This document shows, one piece after another, positions 7,626-16,122 of a DNA stretch of 64,000 bases. The first letter of the stretch is position 1. The number at the start of each line of letters is the position of its first letter. Below the pieces are notes generated by a model. The model did no database searches. It saw only the letters and a program-made list of their open reading frames with translations, and had not been told where the DNA came from. Origin of the DNA: Gemmatimonadota bacterium (GTDB lineage Bacteria > Gemmatimonadota > Gemmatimonadetes > Longimicrobiales > Gaopeijiaceae); assembly GCA_028873595.1 (NCBI GenBank), contig JAPPOV010000028.1, forward strand, positions 26,978 through 90,977, given 5' to 3'. Both the position numbers and the translations under genes were made by a program.

Positions 7626-8567
7626 TCAGGCAGCCAGCCAGCGCTCGACATCCATGCGCGAGCGCTGTACGGACTCCACGTAGATCTCATTCATGGGGCC
7701 ACGCCCCTTCCAACGCTCGAACACGGCATCCCACGAGATCTCGCCCTCATCGAACGCCCAGTGTTTGTCGACGGCGTCGTACTGACACGGGAACGGATAG
7801 TCGAGGACGTACTCGCCCTTCGCCTCGTCCCAATGAGCCGGCGCATCCAGACCGAGCTCTTCGCAGAGCGGTACGGTCGAAGCCATCCAGACCTGACGCA
7901 GCTGGTCATTCGTAAGTCCCTTCAGCTTGAAGTCGAGCTGACCCGAGTGCCGCTTCATGTCGTCCGGAAGACCGAACCATTCGATCGTCATCGGGAACAT
8001 CCAGTCGACGGCGCGCTGCACGAGCTCACGGGCTTCACCGCCCGCCTTCGCCAGGCGGCGCATCCAGACCTCGCCGTGCCGCAGATGGAAGGTCTCCTCC
8101 ATCCCGATCTTTACGAGGGCCCGCTTCAGTGGCGCATACGATGTGTTCTCGTGCACGTCGGTGAGCAGCGTGATGCCGGCACGGTCAAAGAACCCCGTCG
8201 CAACCACGAGCTCAGCCCAGTTGTCGAGCGGCTGATCGAAGCCGTACGGATGCTTGAACTCGTGAGGCTGACGCCCGTACACGAGGTGCTCCTTTGATTC
8301 GCCGATATCCTCGAGCAGGCGGTATGCGATGTTCGCGTGCGCGAGCTCATCCTGAATGATCGCATGCGCGCTCACCTGGGTGTTTGTCGACGGCGCGTAC
8401 CGAGCTGCCATCCAGTACGACGGCGCACTCATGAGTTCCGTGTCGGCCTGGACGGTAAGCTGAACCCGAAGAGCCTTTCGGTACCCTTCGGTCATGTCCT
8501 CGGGGCCTTCCACCATATAGCCCGCCTGGACCTTCTGCATCAGTTCTTCGTCGGTGAACCGGCTCAT
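7626..8567 (-). CDS. paaA: 1,2-phenylacetyl-CoA epoxidase catalytic subunit PaaA
   Basis: Catalytic diiron subunit that epoxidises the phenylacetyl-CoA ring with O2. The 313-residue length is typical. Candidate iron ligands fit E. coli PaaA spacing: Glu44 (ADTELMS), Glu74 and His77 (DELAH), Asp128 (FFDRAG), Glu158 and His161 (EETFH). It is first in the operon paaA-paaD(N)-paaB-paaC-paaD(ribbon), preceded on the minus strand by an AGAGAGAG purine run as ribosome site and a pair of TATGACAC-type direct repeats. No PaaE reductase gene is present nearby, so the electron donor must come from elsewhere. Confidence 0.95.
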   Translation of the reverse strand: MSRFTDEELMQKVQAGYMVEGPEDMTEGYRKALRVQLTVQADTELMSAPSYWMAARYAPSTNTQVSAHAIIQDELAHANIAYRLLEDIGESKEHLVYGRQPHEFKHPYGFDQPLDNWAELVVATGFFDRAGITLLTDVHENTSYAPLKRALVKIGMEETFHLRHGEVWMRRLAKAGGEARELVQRAVDWMFPMTIEWFGLPDDMKRHSGQLDFKLKGLTNDQLRQVWMASTVPLCEELGLDAPAHWDEAKGEYVLDYPFPCQYDAVDKHWAFDEGEISWDAVFERWKGRGPMNEIYVESVQRSRMDVERWLAA

Positions 8568-8581
8568 CGCTCTCTCTTGTT

Positions 8582-8631
8582 TATGACACTTTCGTCACGG
8601 TCGACGACAGAGTGTAAGAAATCTATGACAC
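8582..8631 (-). promoter_or_regulatory. Candidate operator/promoter region of the paa operon
   Basis: The 8-mer TATGACAC occurs at 8582-8589 and again at 8624-8631, exactly 42 bases apart (about four DNA turns), in the 117-base gap upstream of paaA. Same-face repeats at integral turns suggest a regulator binding cooperatively. Which regulator (PaaR/PaaX-like or other) is not encoded in the window. Confidence 0.4.
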
Positions 8632-8684
8632 CCCTCTGGGCCTTCAAGGTGCCCCGGGGCGACTTCGGTCTCCTGCATCGACGC

Positions 8685-8984
8685 TCAGAGTCCCAGCGAG
8701 GCACGAATCAGCGGACTGATTCTCTCAGGCGTCCACGGCGGATCGAACGTAAGCTCGACCTCCGCAGACTCGACCCCATCTACGGCTTCGATCGCCGTCT
8801 TCACGTCTTCGACGATCTGCCCGGCGACCGGACACATCGGTGACGTGAGCGACATGACAGCATCGACGTGATCACCGTCGACCTCGATATCGTAAATGAG
8901 CCCGAGTACAACGAGATCAAGCCCCAGCTCGGGGTCTTTCACTCCTTTGAGCGCGGTGCGGATGTCCTTCTCGGTCACGGCCAT
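8685..8984 (-). CDS. MIP18/SufT-like iron-sulfur assembly protein
   Basis: A 99-residue single-domain MIP18 (DUF59) protein. Family marks: VKDPELGLDLVVLGLIYDIE (residues 15-34), LTSPMCPVAGQIVEDV with the conserved cysteine, and VELTFDPPWTPERIS near the end. Such proteins help deliver Fe-S clusters. It overlaps the 3' end of the HupE-like gene by 10 bases and lies upstream of the paa operon on the same strand. It resembles the PaaD N-half but lacks the RDKLKKLG-type tail, so a general SufT-like role is likelier than a second PaaD. Confidence 0.88.
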   Translation of the reverse strand: MAVTEKDIRTALKGVKDPELGLDLVVLGLIYDIEVDGDHVDAVMSLTSPMCPVAGQIVEDVKTAIEAVDGVESAEVELTFDPPWTPERISPLIRASLGL

Positions 8985-10408
8985 GATCGATCTTTGTTAT
9001 TCGGTGACGGGGTACGTGAACTAGGCGATACCCGGGGTATTGGTATTGGTGCGGGTGATGACGCATGCGCTCGCCTCGACGCTTCAGATGTCGGCACACC
9101 CAACCAGCCGAACGCAGCACGCAGGCCCCACAGCGTTCCAGCTACGATCAAGAACAGCACGACCCAGCGCAGAGCTGTCGCCCCCAGTCCACTCGTGACC
9201 GGAGGCATTGCAAGATTGTATTGGAGCAGTGCCCCACCTCGATCGAGCATCCAGTGCCAGCCGGTGTGTGCAAGAACTGCGGACAGCACGATCACTCCGG
9301 CGACCTCGGGCAGCCATCGGCCGAATGCGAGCCTCAGAATCGGGACGACCAGAGCGAGCACGAAGAGCTGGCCAAACTCCACTCCGATGTTGAACGACAA
9401 GAGCGAGGTCAGCAGATGGGCGCCTGCAAACTGAAGTGATTCGGACAGGGCGAACGAAAAGCCAAAGCCGTGGACGAGCCCGAAGCCGAAGGCGACGACC
9501 CACCGTTCGGCGACCTCGGAGCCCATGATGTTCTCGAACGCCATGAACACGATCGATAGCGCGATGAGCGTCTCGATCAACGGTGGAAACCAGAGCGCCT
9601 GTGGCGCCAGACCCATCGCTGCAGCGATGAGTGTGATCGAATGGGCAATGGTAAACGAGGTCACGATCGGAATCAGAGCCCAAAGACTGCGAACGGGGAT
9701 CACCAGACAGAGAAGGAAGAGGATGTGGTCGATCCCGTCGAGAATGTGATCGAAGCCGAACACCACGAAGCGCCACGCTGCCTGGTGCCATCGAGGATCG
9801 AGACGCACCACGCCGGGATCCCCCGAGTACTGGAACGCCCGCTCGGCACCTCCCGCTGGAAGGAAGCGGAGAACCGTGATGGTGCTTAGCCCGAGGTGGT
9901 TCAGCCCAGATGCGATCGAGAAGTCGGAGGAATCCGAGGTGATCGACCACTCCAGCAATACATCCACCATCGCCTGCCCCGGCGGGAGTTCGATGCCGTC
10001 CGGAAGCGGATCAGAGAGGACGTTTTCGTACGCCCGCTCCCAACTCCGGAACGCTCGATCGCCGGGGATCGCCACCCGAACCGCCGCCAGGGCCGCCCGC
10101 CCCAGGGACTCCCCGTTCTCGAGCATCGACACATAATCCCTGACCCAGACATCGGCCGCCTCGAGCACCATGTTCTCCGATTCGGAGATCTCCAGGTACC
10201 CGGGCTCGCGGGTCGCGAAGTTGTAGTCGCGCAATGAAGCAAGGGGAACACGCACAAGCATCCGCAGCGTTCCTCCTTCCGGCTTCACAAAGGCCTGTAC
10301 GGTGACATCGGACGGGATCTCGTGAGCTTCTCCCGACCAGGTGGGCATGAGAAGAACGAGGGCAACTGCGATGGCCGCGATGCGGCGTGTGGGCTGTTGA
10401 TCAATCAT
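8975..10408 (-). CDS. HupE/UreJ-like membrane protein with extracytoplasmic N-terminal domain
   Basis: A 477-residue protein. Residues 1-28 form a signal peptide (AIAVALVLLMPTWSGEA), followed by an exported beta-rich domain of about 190 residues starting HEIPSDVTVQAF. The C-terminal half holds six or seven membrane segments with the family signature FGFDHILDGIDHILFLLCL near 215-233 and AFGFGLVHGFGFSFAL near 308-323. The many histidines near the membrane suggest metal transport; HupE/UreJ proteins are linked to nickel/cobalt, but substrate here is unknown. The last 30 residues are low-complexity Ser/Pro-rich. Confidence 0.85.
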   Translation of the reverse strand: MIDQQPTRRIAAIAVALVLLMPTWSGEAHEIPSDVTVQAFVKPEGGTLRMLVRVPLASLRDYNFATREPGYLEISESENMVLEAADVWVRDYVSMLENGESLGRAALAAVRVAIPGDRAFRSWERAYENVLSDPLPDGIELPPGQAMVDVLLEWSITSDSSDFSIASGLNHLGLSTITVLRFLPAGGAERAFQYSGDPGVVRLDPRWHQAAWRFVVFGFDHILDGIDHILFLLCLVIPVRSLWALIPIVTSFTIAHSITLIAAAMGLAPQALWFPPLIETLIALSIVFMAFENIMGSEVAERWVVAFGFGLVHGFGFSFALSESLQFAGAHLLTSLLSFNIGVEFGQLFVLALVVPILRLAFGRWLPEVAGVIVLSAVLAHTGWHWMLDRGGALLQYNLAMPPVTSGLGATALRWVVLFLIVAGTLWGLRAAFGWLGVPTSEASRRAHASSPAPIPIPRVSPSSRTPSPNNKDRSWP

Positions 10409-10551
10409 CGCGCGAAGCTATCGCGAGCCTCCGCTCCGACAAGTCGAGCCGGCATTGGACAAACCCACACATGAGAACCGTATTCGACGTCTCGAAACAC
10501 ACCGCACGGTACGGATTGCAACAATTCCCTGTGGCAAGTAGCGTGATGAGG

Positions 10552-10572
10552 GGCCGAAACGTTGATTCGGCC
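10552..10572 (+). other. Hairpin in the leader of the NHL-repeat gene
   Basis: GGCCGAA (10552-10558) pairs with TTCGGCC (10566-10572) around a 7-base loop, about 50 bases before the ATG at 10625. It may stabilise the leader RNA or act as an attenuator; no T-run follows, so a terminator is less likely. Confidence 0.35.
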
Positions 10573-10624
10573 ACTGGGCGGGCCCAATGGACGTGGCTCG
10601 CTTCCCTCCACGAGGTAAGGAAAG

Positions 10625-11857
10625 ATGCAGAAGCGCGTTCTCCTGGGCGGTGCGGCCGTCGTCACCCTCATCGTCGCAGCTGCGTGCTCGTCCGAGGGCA
10701 TGGGCGACCAGGCCATGAACACGGATTACGCGGCCGAGGGCATGGCTCCAATGTTCGAGGTCGATCCGTTCTGGCCCAAGCCGTTGCCGGATCACTGGCT
10801 CATGGGTGCCACGATCGGTGTCGATGTGGACTCGCACGACAATATCTGGCTCGTGCACCGAAACACACCGGACCAGTTCGCGGCCAGAACCGAAATCGGG
10901 CTCGCGCAGGACCCACCGCTGAGCGAGTGCTGCCAGCCGGGGCCTCCTGTCCTCGCCTTCGACCAGGACGGAAACCTGATCCAGTCATGGGGTGGCCCCG
11001 GGACGGAAACGGGTGACTACGTTTGGCCTGGATCGAACCACGGTCTGACCGTCGACGCCATGGACAACGTCTGGATCGGTGGAAACGGCCGGACCGAAGC
11101 AGGCACCGACCGTCACATCCTGAAGTTTACCGCCGATGGTCAGTTCCTCGCGCAGTACGGTTCACCGGGGCAGGAGCTCGACAACACGAGCATGGATCAC
11201 TTCGGGATGGTGGCGAAGGTCTTCGTCTCCGATGAAGACAACGAGGTCTACGTGGCCGACGGGTACGCGCACCAACGCGTGGTCGTGATCGATCAGTCGA
11301 CGGGTGAGTTCAAGCGCATGTGGTCGGCGTATGGCAACGAGCCAACCAACGATCGCCCGACGCGCTACGAGCCCGGTGAGACGCCCCCGCAGCAGTTCCG
11401 TACTCCGGTGCACTGCGCCGAGATGGCGAACGACGGGCTGGTCTACGTATGCGATCGTCCCTCGAATCGTATCTCGATCTTCCAGAAGGACGGGACGTTC
11501 GTCAGCGAGCACATCATCGCGCCGGCGACCCTCTCGCAGGGCTCCACGTGGGACCTCGACTTCTCACCCGACGAGGCGCAGACGTGGATGTACGTGGCCG
11601 ATGGTCAGAACATGAAGGTCTACGTCATCCGTCGTGAGACGATGGAGGTCGTCTACACCTTCGGCGACGGGGGACGCCAGCCAGGTCTCTTCTTTGCGGT
11701 CCACTCGATTGCGGTGGACTCCGAGGGCAACATCTACACGACAGAGACCTACGAGGGGACGCGTATCCAGAAGTTCAAATTCATGGGTATGGGTCCAGCA
11801 CCGAGCGGTGACACCGGACCCGCATGGCCCTCAGACCGGCGTCGTATCGGAAGCTGA
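10625..11857 (+). CDS. NHL-repeat beta-propeller lipoprotein
   Basis: A 410-residue exported protein. The signal peptide ends at a lipobox (VAAACSS, Cys at about 20). The body is a six-bladed NHL-type propeller: blade motifs such as GVDVDSHDNIWLVHR, GLTVDAMDNVWIGG, EVYVADGYAHQRVVV, LVYVCDRPSNRISIF and IAVDSEGNIYTTET recur about every 50 residues. Similar propellers act as binding scaffolds or as peptidyl-glycine lyase-like domains; no catalytic set is evident. An AGGTAAGGAAAG purine run precedes the ATG. A strong terminator follows at 11889-11917, so it is likely monocistronic. Confidence 0.88.
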   Translation: MQKRVLLGGAAVVTLIVAAACSSEGMGDQAMNTDYAAEGMAPMFEVDPFWPKPLPDHWLMGATIGVDVDSHDNIWLVHRNTPDQFAARTEIGLAQDPPLSECCQPGPPVLAFDQDGNLIQSWGGPGTETGDYVWPGSNHGLTVDAMDNVWIGGNGRTEAGTDRHILKFTADGQFLAQYGSPGQELDNTSMDHFGMVAKVFVSDEDNEVYVADGYAHQRVVVIDQSTGEFKRMWSAYGNEPTNDRPTRYEPGETPPQQFRTPVHCAEMANDGLVYVCDRPSNRISIFQKDGTFVSEHIIAPATLSQGSTWDLDFSPDEAQTWMYVADGQNMKVYVIRRETMEVVYTFGDGGRQPGLFFAVHSIAVDSEGNIYTTETYEGTRIQKFKFMGMGPAPSGDTGPAWPSDRRRIGS

Positions 11858-11888
11858 TCGCGCTACTCCGACCGGCGTCAACAGAAGA

Positions 11889-11917
11889 GCGGCCCCGCCC
11901 GGTATGGGCGGGGCCGC
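11889..11917 (+). terminator. Rho-independent-type terminator
   Basis: Perfect 12-bp GC-rich stem, GCGGCCCCGCCC (11889-11900) and GGGCGGGGCCGC (11906-11917), with a 5-base loop and a short T-containing tail. It ends the NHL gene and may serve the convergent SnoaL-like gene. Confidence 0.88.
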
Positions 11918-11988
11918 TTCGTATTCATGTCCCCACGGGTGACCGCCGCGGAGCGCGATCCGTTCGCTCCATCATCTCCAGGTGGCTG

Positions 11989-12408
11989 TTATCCCCAACC
12001 GATCTGCCGCATCGCCCAAACGTCGTTCCAGATCTTTGTCATGTGGCGGATCCCATCGCCGTCGAACTCCATCACGTAGACGTAATCGCTGTCTACTGTC
12101 TTCCCCGTAGCCGGGACCGGTCCGCCCTCCCCAGTGTGCGTAGCCTTGAAGACGGCATACGCGCTCACGTTCCCGCGCTCCTCATCGACCGCGAGCGACT
12201 TCAGGTCGTACGTTGCGTCGGGTAACGGGCCGGCAATCATTCCCTTCATCGCCTCGGTATAAACTTCGAGTCGGTCGATTTCGGCGAAGGTGTCGGCCTG
12301 CGCCGTGAACGTCGCGTCCGGGTGGCAGTACTTATGGCAGACCTCCCACCCTTTGCCGGACTCACACGCTTCGAGGAATTGTGCGGCGGTTTCCTTCATC
12401 GAACTCAT
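11989..12408 (-). CDS. SnoaL-like / NTF2-fold protein
   Basis: A 139-residue protein with the cone-shaped NTF2 fold pattern: an N-terminal helix ETAAQFLEACESGKGWEVCHKY, the PDATFTAQADTFAEIDRLEVY segment, and C-terminal strands DSDYVYVMEFDGDGIRHMTKIW. Members include polyketide cyclases and ester cyclases or simply ligand-binding proteins; catalytic residues cannot be assigned here. An AGGAGG Shine-Dalgarno precedes the ATG at 12408. It is transcribed away from a 20-bp palindrome at 12482-12501. Confidence 0.82.
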   Translation of the reverse strand: MSSMKETAAQFLEACESGKGWEVCHKYCHPDATFTAQADTFAEIDRLEVYTEAMKGMIAGPLPDATYDLKSLAVDEERGNVSAYAVFKATHTGEGGPVPATGKTVDSDYVYVMEFDGDGIRHMTKIWNDVWAMRQIGWG

Positions 12409-12481
12409 ACTTCCTCCTGTGCTTCCCTATCGAGGGGACTACCATATCGGACCAAGAAGACTTGTACGTCACGAAACCAGT

Positions 12482-12501
12482 TCAGGCAATCGATTGCCTG
12501 A
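12482..12501. promoter_or_regulatory. Perfect 20-bp palindrome, candidate operator
   Basis: TCAGGCAATCGATTGCCTGA reads identically on both strands and lies 73 bases upstream of the SnoaL-like gene, within the 411-base gap (12409-12819) before the class V aminotransferase-like gene. With no spacer it is a poor RNA hairpin but a typical dimer-binding site. The rest of the gap shows no gene that I can support. Confidence 0.5.
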
Positions 12502-12819
12502 TTCGGCACCCGCATGGCGTGCCCTCATCCATGAGCCATCGTCTGTTGAGCATCGCACCACCCAGAAACGAACCATGTCCGCAGACCCTTGAGTGACGGC
12601 AGTTCGGGAGAACTCCATCTGCCTCGTGGTTCTGACCTCGCAGCGTGCGCCCTCGAAAAGGAACGGGCTGCGAATCGACATCGACGACACAACCGAAGGC
12701 CCCAAAGGTCCTGAATCATAGGGTGCGCACACGAGCCAGCACGCCCTGATTGTCGTATGATCGACTCGGAGCCGGGTCAACACAGTCGACCCAATGCCGA
12801 CCTTCAGCCGGAGATTCGT

Positions 12820-14118
12820 ATGGCAAACTCGCCGAGGTGCGACTCGTTCGACCGACGAGCGTTCTTCCGCACTTCTGCGGCGGGCATCGCAGGCGCGTCC
12901 CTCATGGGAATGACCGCCTGCTCCGAAGAAACAGACGGCCCCGCCCCTGACCGCTCAGCCATCCTTCCCGACACGCCCGCCTCCCCTACCGACGAAGCCT
13001 GGGCCCCCGTCCGTGCCCACTTCATTCTCGAGCGCGGCACGGCGTACATGAATAACGCAAGCCTCGGTATGCCGCCGGGTATCGTGGCCGAGGCGGTCGC
13101 CGACGGGTACAGAGCCATCTCCACCGAGCCTCTGCATGGGAAACACGACCTGCAGGACCAGATCGCTCAGGTCGTTCTACCGACTCTGGCCCGGACGTTT
13201 GGTGCGGACGTCACGGAGATGTCTCTCACTCGAAATGCCACGGAGGCGCTTCACCTCCAGTCGCTCAGCTTGGCGCTCAGCCCCGGTGACGAAGTCCTTA
13301 TCACCACCCAGGAACACCCCGCCGGACACAAGCCCTGGATGGTCCGCGCCACACGGCAAGGCATCACAGTCCGTGAGGTCTTCATCCCCAGTCCGCTGGT
13401 GTCGACCGAGGACGTGATCACCCGATTCGCGGCCGAAATCACAGAGCGCACCCGCGCGGTCGCCTTCTGCCACGTCACACGCGGCGGGCACCGGTATCCC
13501 GTGCGAGAGCTCTGCGCCTTCGCGCGGACCCGCGAGCTGGTCAGTCTAGTCGATGGAGCTCAGGCAGTCGGACAGTTCCCGATCGACCTCCACGATCTTG
13601 GATGTGACGCATACTCGGCTAGTATGCACAAGTGGATGTTCGGGCCGGTCGGCACCGGCTTTCTCTACATCCGAGCCGGAGCGCGCGATCGGTTCATCCC
13701 CGAATTCGTGCCGGGTCCAGCGACCACAGGGGCGGAATATGCTCCACCCGGCACTGCGGACTTCCCCGTCCGGGCAGCGTTGGCTACCTCACTCGCCTTC
13801 GTGGAGCGTATCGGCCTGGAGAACGTCGAGGCTCGCTGCCGCTATCTGTCAGACTACTTGAAGGAGAGCCTGTCCGGGCTGGACGGCTGCACACTGCTGA
13901 GTGGTCCCCGGGAGCGCTCTGCCCCGGGGTCCACGATCTTCCACCTCGACGGGCTGAATGCACTGGAGTCGGTGCCACTCCTGGAAGAACTCGCTCGGAC
14001 GCATATCGACGAACACCAGCGGGACGGGCATGACGCGATTCGCGTTTCGACCCACGTGTACAACACGCGCACGGAAATCGATCGTCTGATGGAGGGACTG
14101 CACGCGGCTCGAAGCTGA
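12820..14118 (+). CDS. Tat-exported class V aminotransferase (isopenicillin N epimerase/cysteine desulfurase-like)
   Basis: PLP-dependent fold type I enzyme of aminotransferase class V. From the ATG at 12820 (preceded by CCGGAG) the 432-residue product begins with a twin-arginine signal, DRRAFFRTSAAGIAGASLMG, ending in a lipobox-like TAC. Motifs: TRNATEALHLQ for PLP phosphate binding, the PLP aspartate in LVDGAQAVGQFPIDL, and the PLP lysine in SASMHKWMFGPVGTGF. No cysteine-desulfurase active loop is evident, so an epimerase or lyase role is likelier. Export of a PLP enzyme is unusual but recurs in this family. The upstream ATG at 12757 would hide the Tat signal and is rejected. Confidence 0.87.
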   Translation: MANSPRCDSFDRRAFFRTSAAGIAGASLMGMTACSEETDGPAPDRSAILPDTPASPTDEAWAPVRAHFILERGTAYMNNASLGMPPGIVAEAVADGYRAISTEPLHGKHDLQDQIAQVVLPTLARTFGADVTEMSLTRNATEALHLQSLSLALSPGDEVLITTQEHPAGHKPWMVRATRQGITVREVFIPSPLVSTEDVITRFAAEITERTRAVAFCHVTRGGHRYPVRELCAFARTRELVSLVDGAQAVGQFPIDLHDLGCDAYSASMHKWMFGPVGTGFLYIRAGARDRFIPEFVPGPATTGAEYAPPGTADFPVRAALATSLAFVERIGLENVEARCRYLSDYLKESLSGLDGCTLLSGPRERSAPGSTIFHLDGLNALESVPLLEELARTHIDEHQRDGHDAIRVSTHVYNTRTEIDRLMEGLHAARS

Positions 14119-14200
14119 GGCGAAACGGGTGACACACCTCGGGCACCCTCGATATACGATTCCTCATCCGTCAAAGGGAAACGAGAGCCTTCGTCCTCCC

Positions 14201-14241
14201 TCGGGTCGGCCAACGACGCACTGCGCTAGCGGCCGACCCGA
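14201..14241. terminator. Hairpin between convergent genes
   Basis: An 11-bp stem, TCGGGTCGGCC (14201-14211) and GGCCGACCCGA (14231-14241), with a 19-base loop, sits between the convergent aminotransferase and PP2C genes. There is no T-run, so it may be a Rho-assisted or weak terminator. Confidence 0.5.
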
Positions 14242-14304
14242 TGGAGTCACAGGGACTCGAGATCACCTTCATGGACGACACTGTCCTGAGACTGTCGGGA
14301 CGCC

Positions 14305-15201
14305 TCAAAAGACGAAGATCGCGAGAAGGACTCCGACCATCACCAGTACTGCGATCACAGGCCCAATCCTGACTTCCCGAGGTGTCGTCACTGCACCTGC
14401 GTAGGCTGAGGTCGCCACCACCCGCGCGTCGTCCTCTGCGGCAGACGCCACGAAGCCCGTGGGCATCGTGTCCTCGAGCGCCGCGCGAGGTAGCTCACCG
14501 TATTCCACGATGGCCACCGAGATGTTGTCGTCCGAGCCATCACCGAACGCGGTGTTGACGAGCGCCTGAGCGGCTTCCCGCGGGCCACTCGACTGCACAT
14601 AGATCCAGTACAGCGCGTCGTCGTCGAGCACCCTGTATAACCCGTCTGAACAGATCAGAAAGGCCGTGTGGTCCTCGACCGGAAACGGACCGAAGACGTC
14701 GACCTCGACGTCCTCCTCGGTCCCGATCGAGCGCGTAAGCGCGTCCCTGTAGCGAAGGGCCACCTCTTCGGCGATCGGCTGCCCACGTCGCGCTGCCTCC
14801 GCCGCGAACGAATGGTCGAGCGAGATCTGGCGGATGCCGTCCGCAGAAAGCACGTATCCACGGCTGTCTCCGACGTTGGCGATCGTATACTCACCGTCGT
14901 CGACCAGAGCCGCGATCATCGTCGTACCCATGCCCTTCTTCCCCGGCTCACGAGCTTTCTGCCAGACCCCGCTGTTCGCCTTCACGAAGGCCTCGTTCAG
15001 CGCATCGCCTTCTTCGAGCGAGGCAACCAACGTCTCGAGAGCGAGCGCACTCGCGACTTCGCCCGCTGCGTGCCCCCCAATACCGTCTGCGACTGCGACG
15101 AGGGTACGCCCGTCTGAGAGCTGCTGGGCGACGAGGGAATCCTCCTGGTATTCTCGTCTGCCAGCGATGGATTCGACCGCAAGCCGGGGCTCGTGCGCCA
15201 C
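14305..15201 (-). CDS. PP2C-family serine/threonine phosphatase with C-terminal membrane anchor
   Basis: Metal-dependent protein phosphatase (PPM/Stp1 type) that usually reverses Ser/Thr kinase signalling. Motifs in order: REYQEDS, VAVADGIGGHAAGEVAS, GMGTTMIAALV, ANVGDSRGYVL, LICSDGLYRVL and DGSDDNISVAIVE, which supply the metal-binding aspartates. A single hydrophobic segment (IGPVIAVLVMVGVLLAIFVF) at the very C-terminus anchors it. I prefer the GTG at 15201 (298 residues); the open frame extends to 15327 but those residues are not family-like. No partner kinase is adjacent. Confidence 0.88.
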   Translation of the reverse strand: MAHEPRLAVESIAGRREYQEDSLVAQQLSDGRTLVAVADGIGGHAAGEVASALALETLVASLEEGDALNEAFVKANSGVWQKAREPGKKGMGTTMIAALVDDGEYTIANVGDSRGYVLSADGIRQISLDHSFAAEAARRGQPIAEEVALRYRDALTRSIGTEEDVEVDVFGPFPVEDHTAFLICSDGLYRVLDDDALYWIYVQSSGPREAAQALVNTAFGDGSDDNISVAIVEYGELPRAALEDTMPTGFVASAAEDDARVVATSAYAGAVTTPREVRIGPVIAVLVMVGVLLAIFVF

Positions 15202-15381
15202 GCGGTGACCTCCGAGGAGCTGCTGATGGGGTCCGTACAGATAGGTTTCGCCGCAGGAGGGAGCAAGCAGAATCGCGGCAACGGCACCGGGCCGATTTCC
15301 ACATGGTGTCGACCGTGGAGCACCCACCGTGTAGCTTCTCCAATTCAGCCCAAACGCAAATCGATGAATTCAGGAGTGCTC

Positions 15382-16026
15382 ATGCGACAAATATCGACCT
15401 TCTCTGCCCTCATCATGGGAGGTCTCGTTGTCGCCGCCTGCGGCGGCGGTGGAGACACCATGGAAGAAGGCTCAGCCGCCGCCAGCGATATGGATGTCGC
15501 AGCCGGTTCCGCGCTGGAGTGCTACCTCGCTCGCGGCACGATGGCCGAGGCCCAGGAGCGCCCGAGCCCACTGCACTCCACGGATCTCAGTGTCGGAGGG
15601 AACGACGGCCTGCTGTGCTATGGAGCCCCGTCCGCCCGCGGACGCGAGATCATGGGAGGACTGCTCGTCTATGGGCAGCCCGAGCGTATCGGTGCGAACG
15701 AGGCGACCACCATCCATCTCGCCGGCCCAGCGAACATTGGCGGTGTCGAGGTCGGTGCCGGCAGCTACTCGCTCTATGCGATCCCGGGCCCCGACGAGTG
15801 GACCTTCTTCGTGAATTCGAACTCGGAGCGGTGGGGTATTCCGATTGACGAAACGGTGCGCTCCGACGACATCGGAACGTTCACTGTTCCTGTCGAAGTG
15901 ATCGACGATTACGTCGAGACGCTCCAGTACCGGTTCGAGCCTTCGGACAACACCATGGGTGACGTCATTCTCGAGTGGGAGAACACGCGAGTGAAATTCC
16001 ACATGCACCCGGGTGCTGGCACCTGA
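15382..16026 (+). CDS. DUF2911 lipoprotein
   Basis: A 214-residue exported protein. From the ATG at 15382, five bases after CAGGAG, it has a signal peptide ending in the lipobox VVAACGGG. The mature part matches the DUF2911 pattern: a GLLCYGAPSARGREIMGGL block, GANEATTIHLAGPANIGG, VGAGSYSLYAIPGPDEWTF and a terminal strand VILEWENTRVKFHM. Function of the family is unknown. Its start region is divergent from the PP2C gene, and a strong terminator follows. Confidence 0.85.
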   Translation: MRQISTFSALIMGGLVVAACGGGGDTMEEGSAAASDMDVAAGSALECYLARGTMAEAQERPSPLHSTDLSVGGNDGLLCYGAPSARGREIMGGLLVYGQPERIGANEATTIHLAGPANIGGVEVGAGSYSLYAIPGPDEWTFFVNSNSERWGIPIDETVRSDDIGTFTVPVEVIDDYVETLQYRFEPSDNTMGDVILEWENTRVKFHMHPGAGT

Positions 16027-16053
16027 TCACGGCGGAAACTCGGCGTTAGTTCC

Positions 16054-16089
16054 AGACGCCTCCCGAGCCAAGTGGCTCGGGAGGCGTCT
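16054..16089. terminator. Strong bidirectional terminator hairpin
   Basis: Perfect 16-bp stem, AGACGCCTCCCGAGCC (16054-16069) and its complement (16074-16089), with a 4-base AAGT loop. It separates the DUF2911 gene from the convergent MscS gene. Confidence 0.85.
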
Positions 16090-16122
16090 CACGTTACCGA
16101 CGTCCGTATCGATGACCCCGAG

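Noticed and set aside
12469..12783. 104-codon minus frame in the gap before the aminotransferase-like gene
   Set aside because: Contains the palindrome, overlaps the start region, and has no coherent protein pattern.
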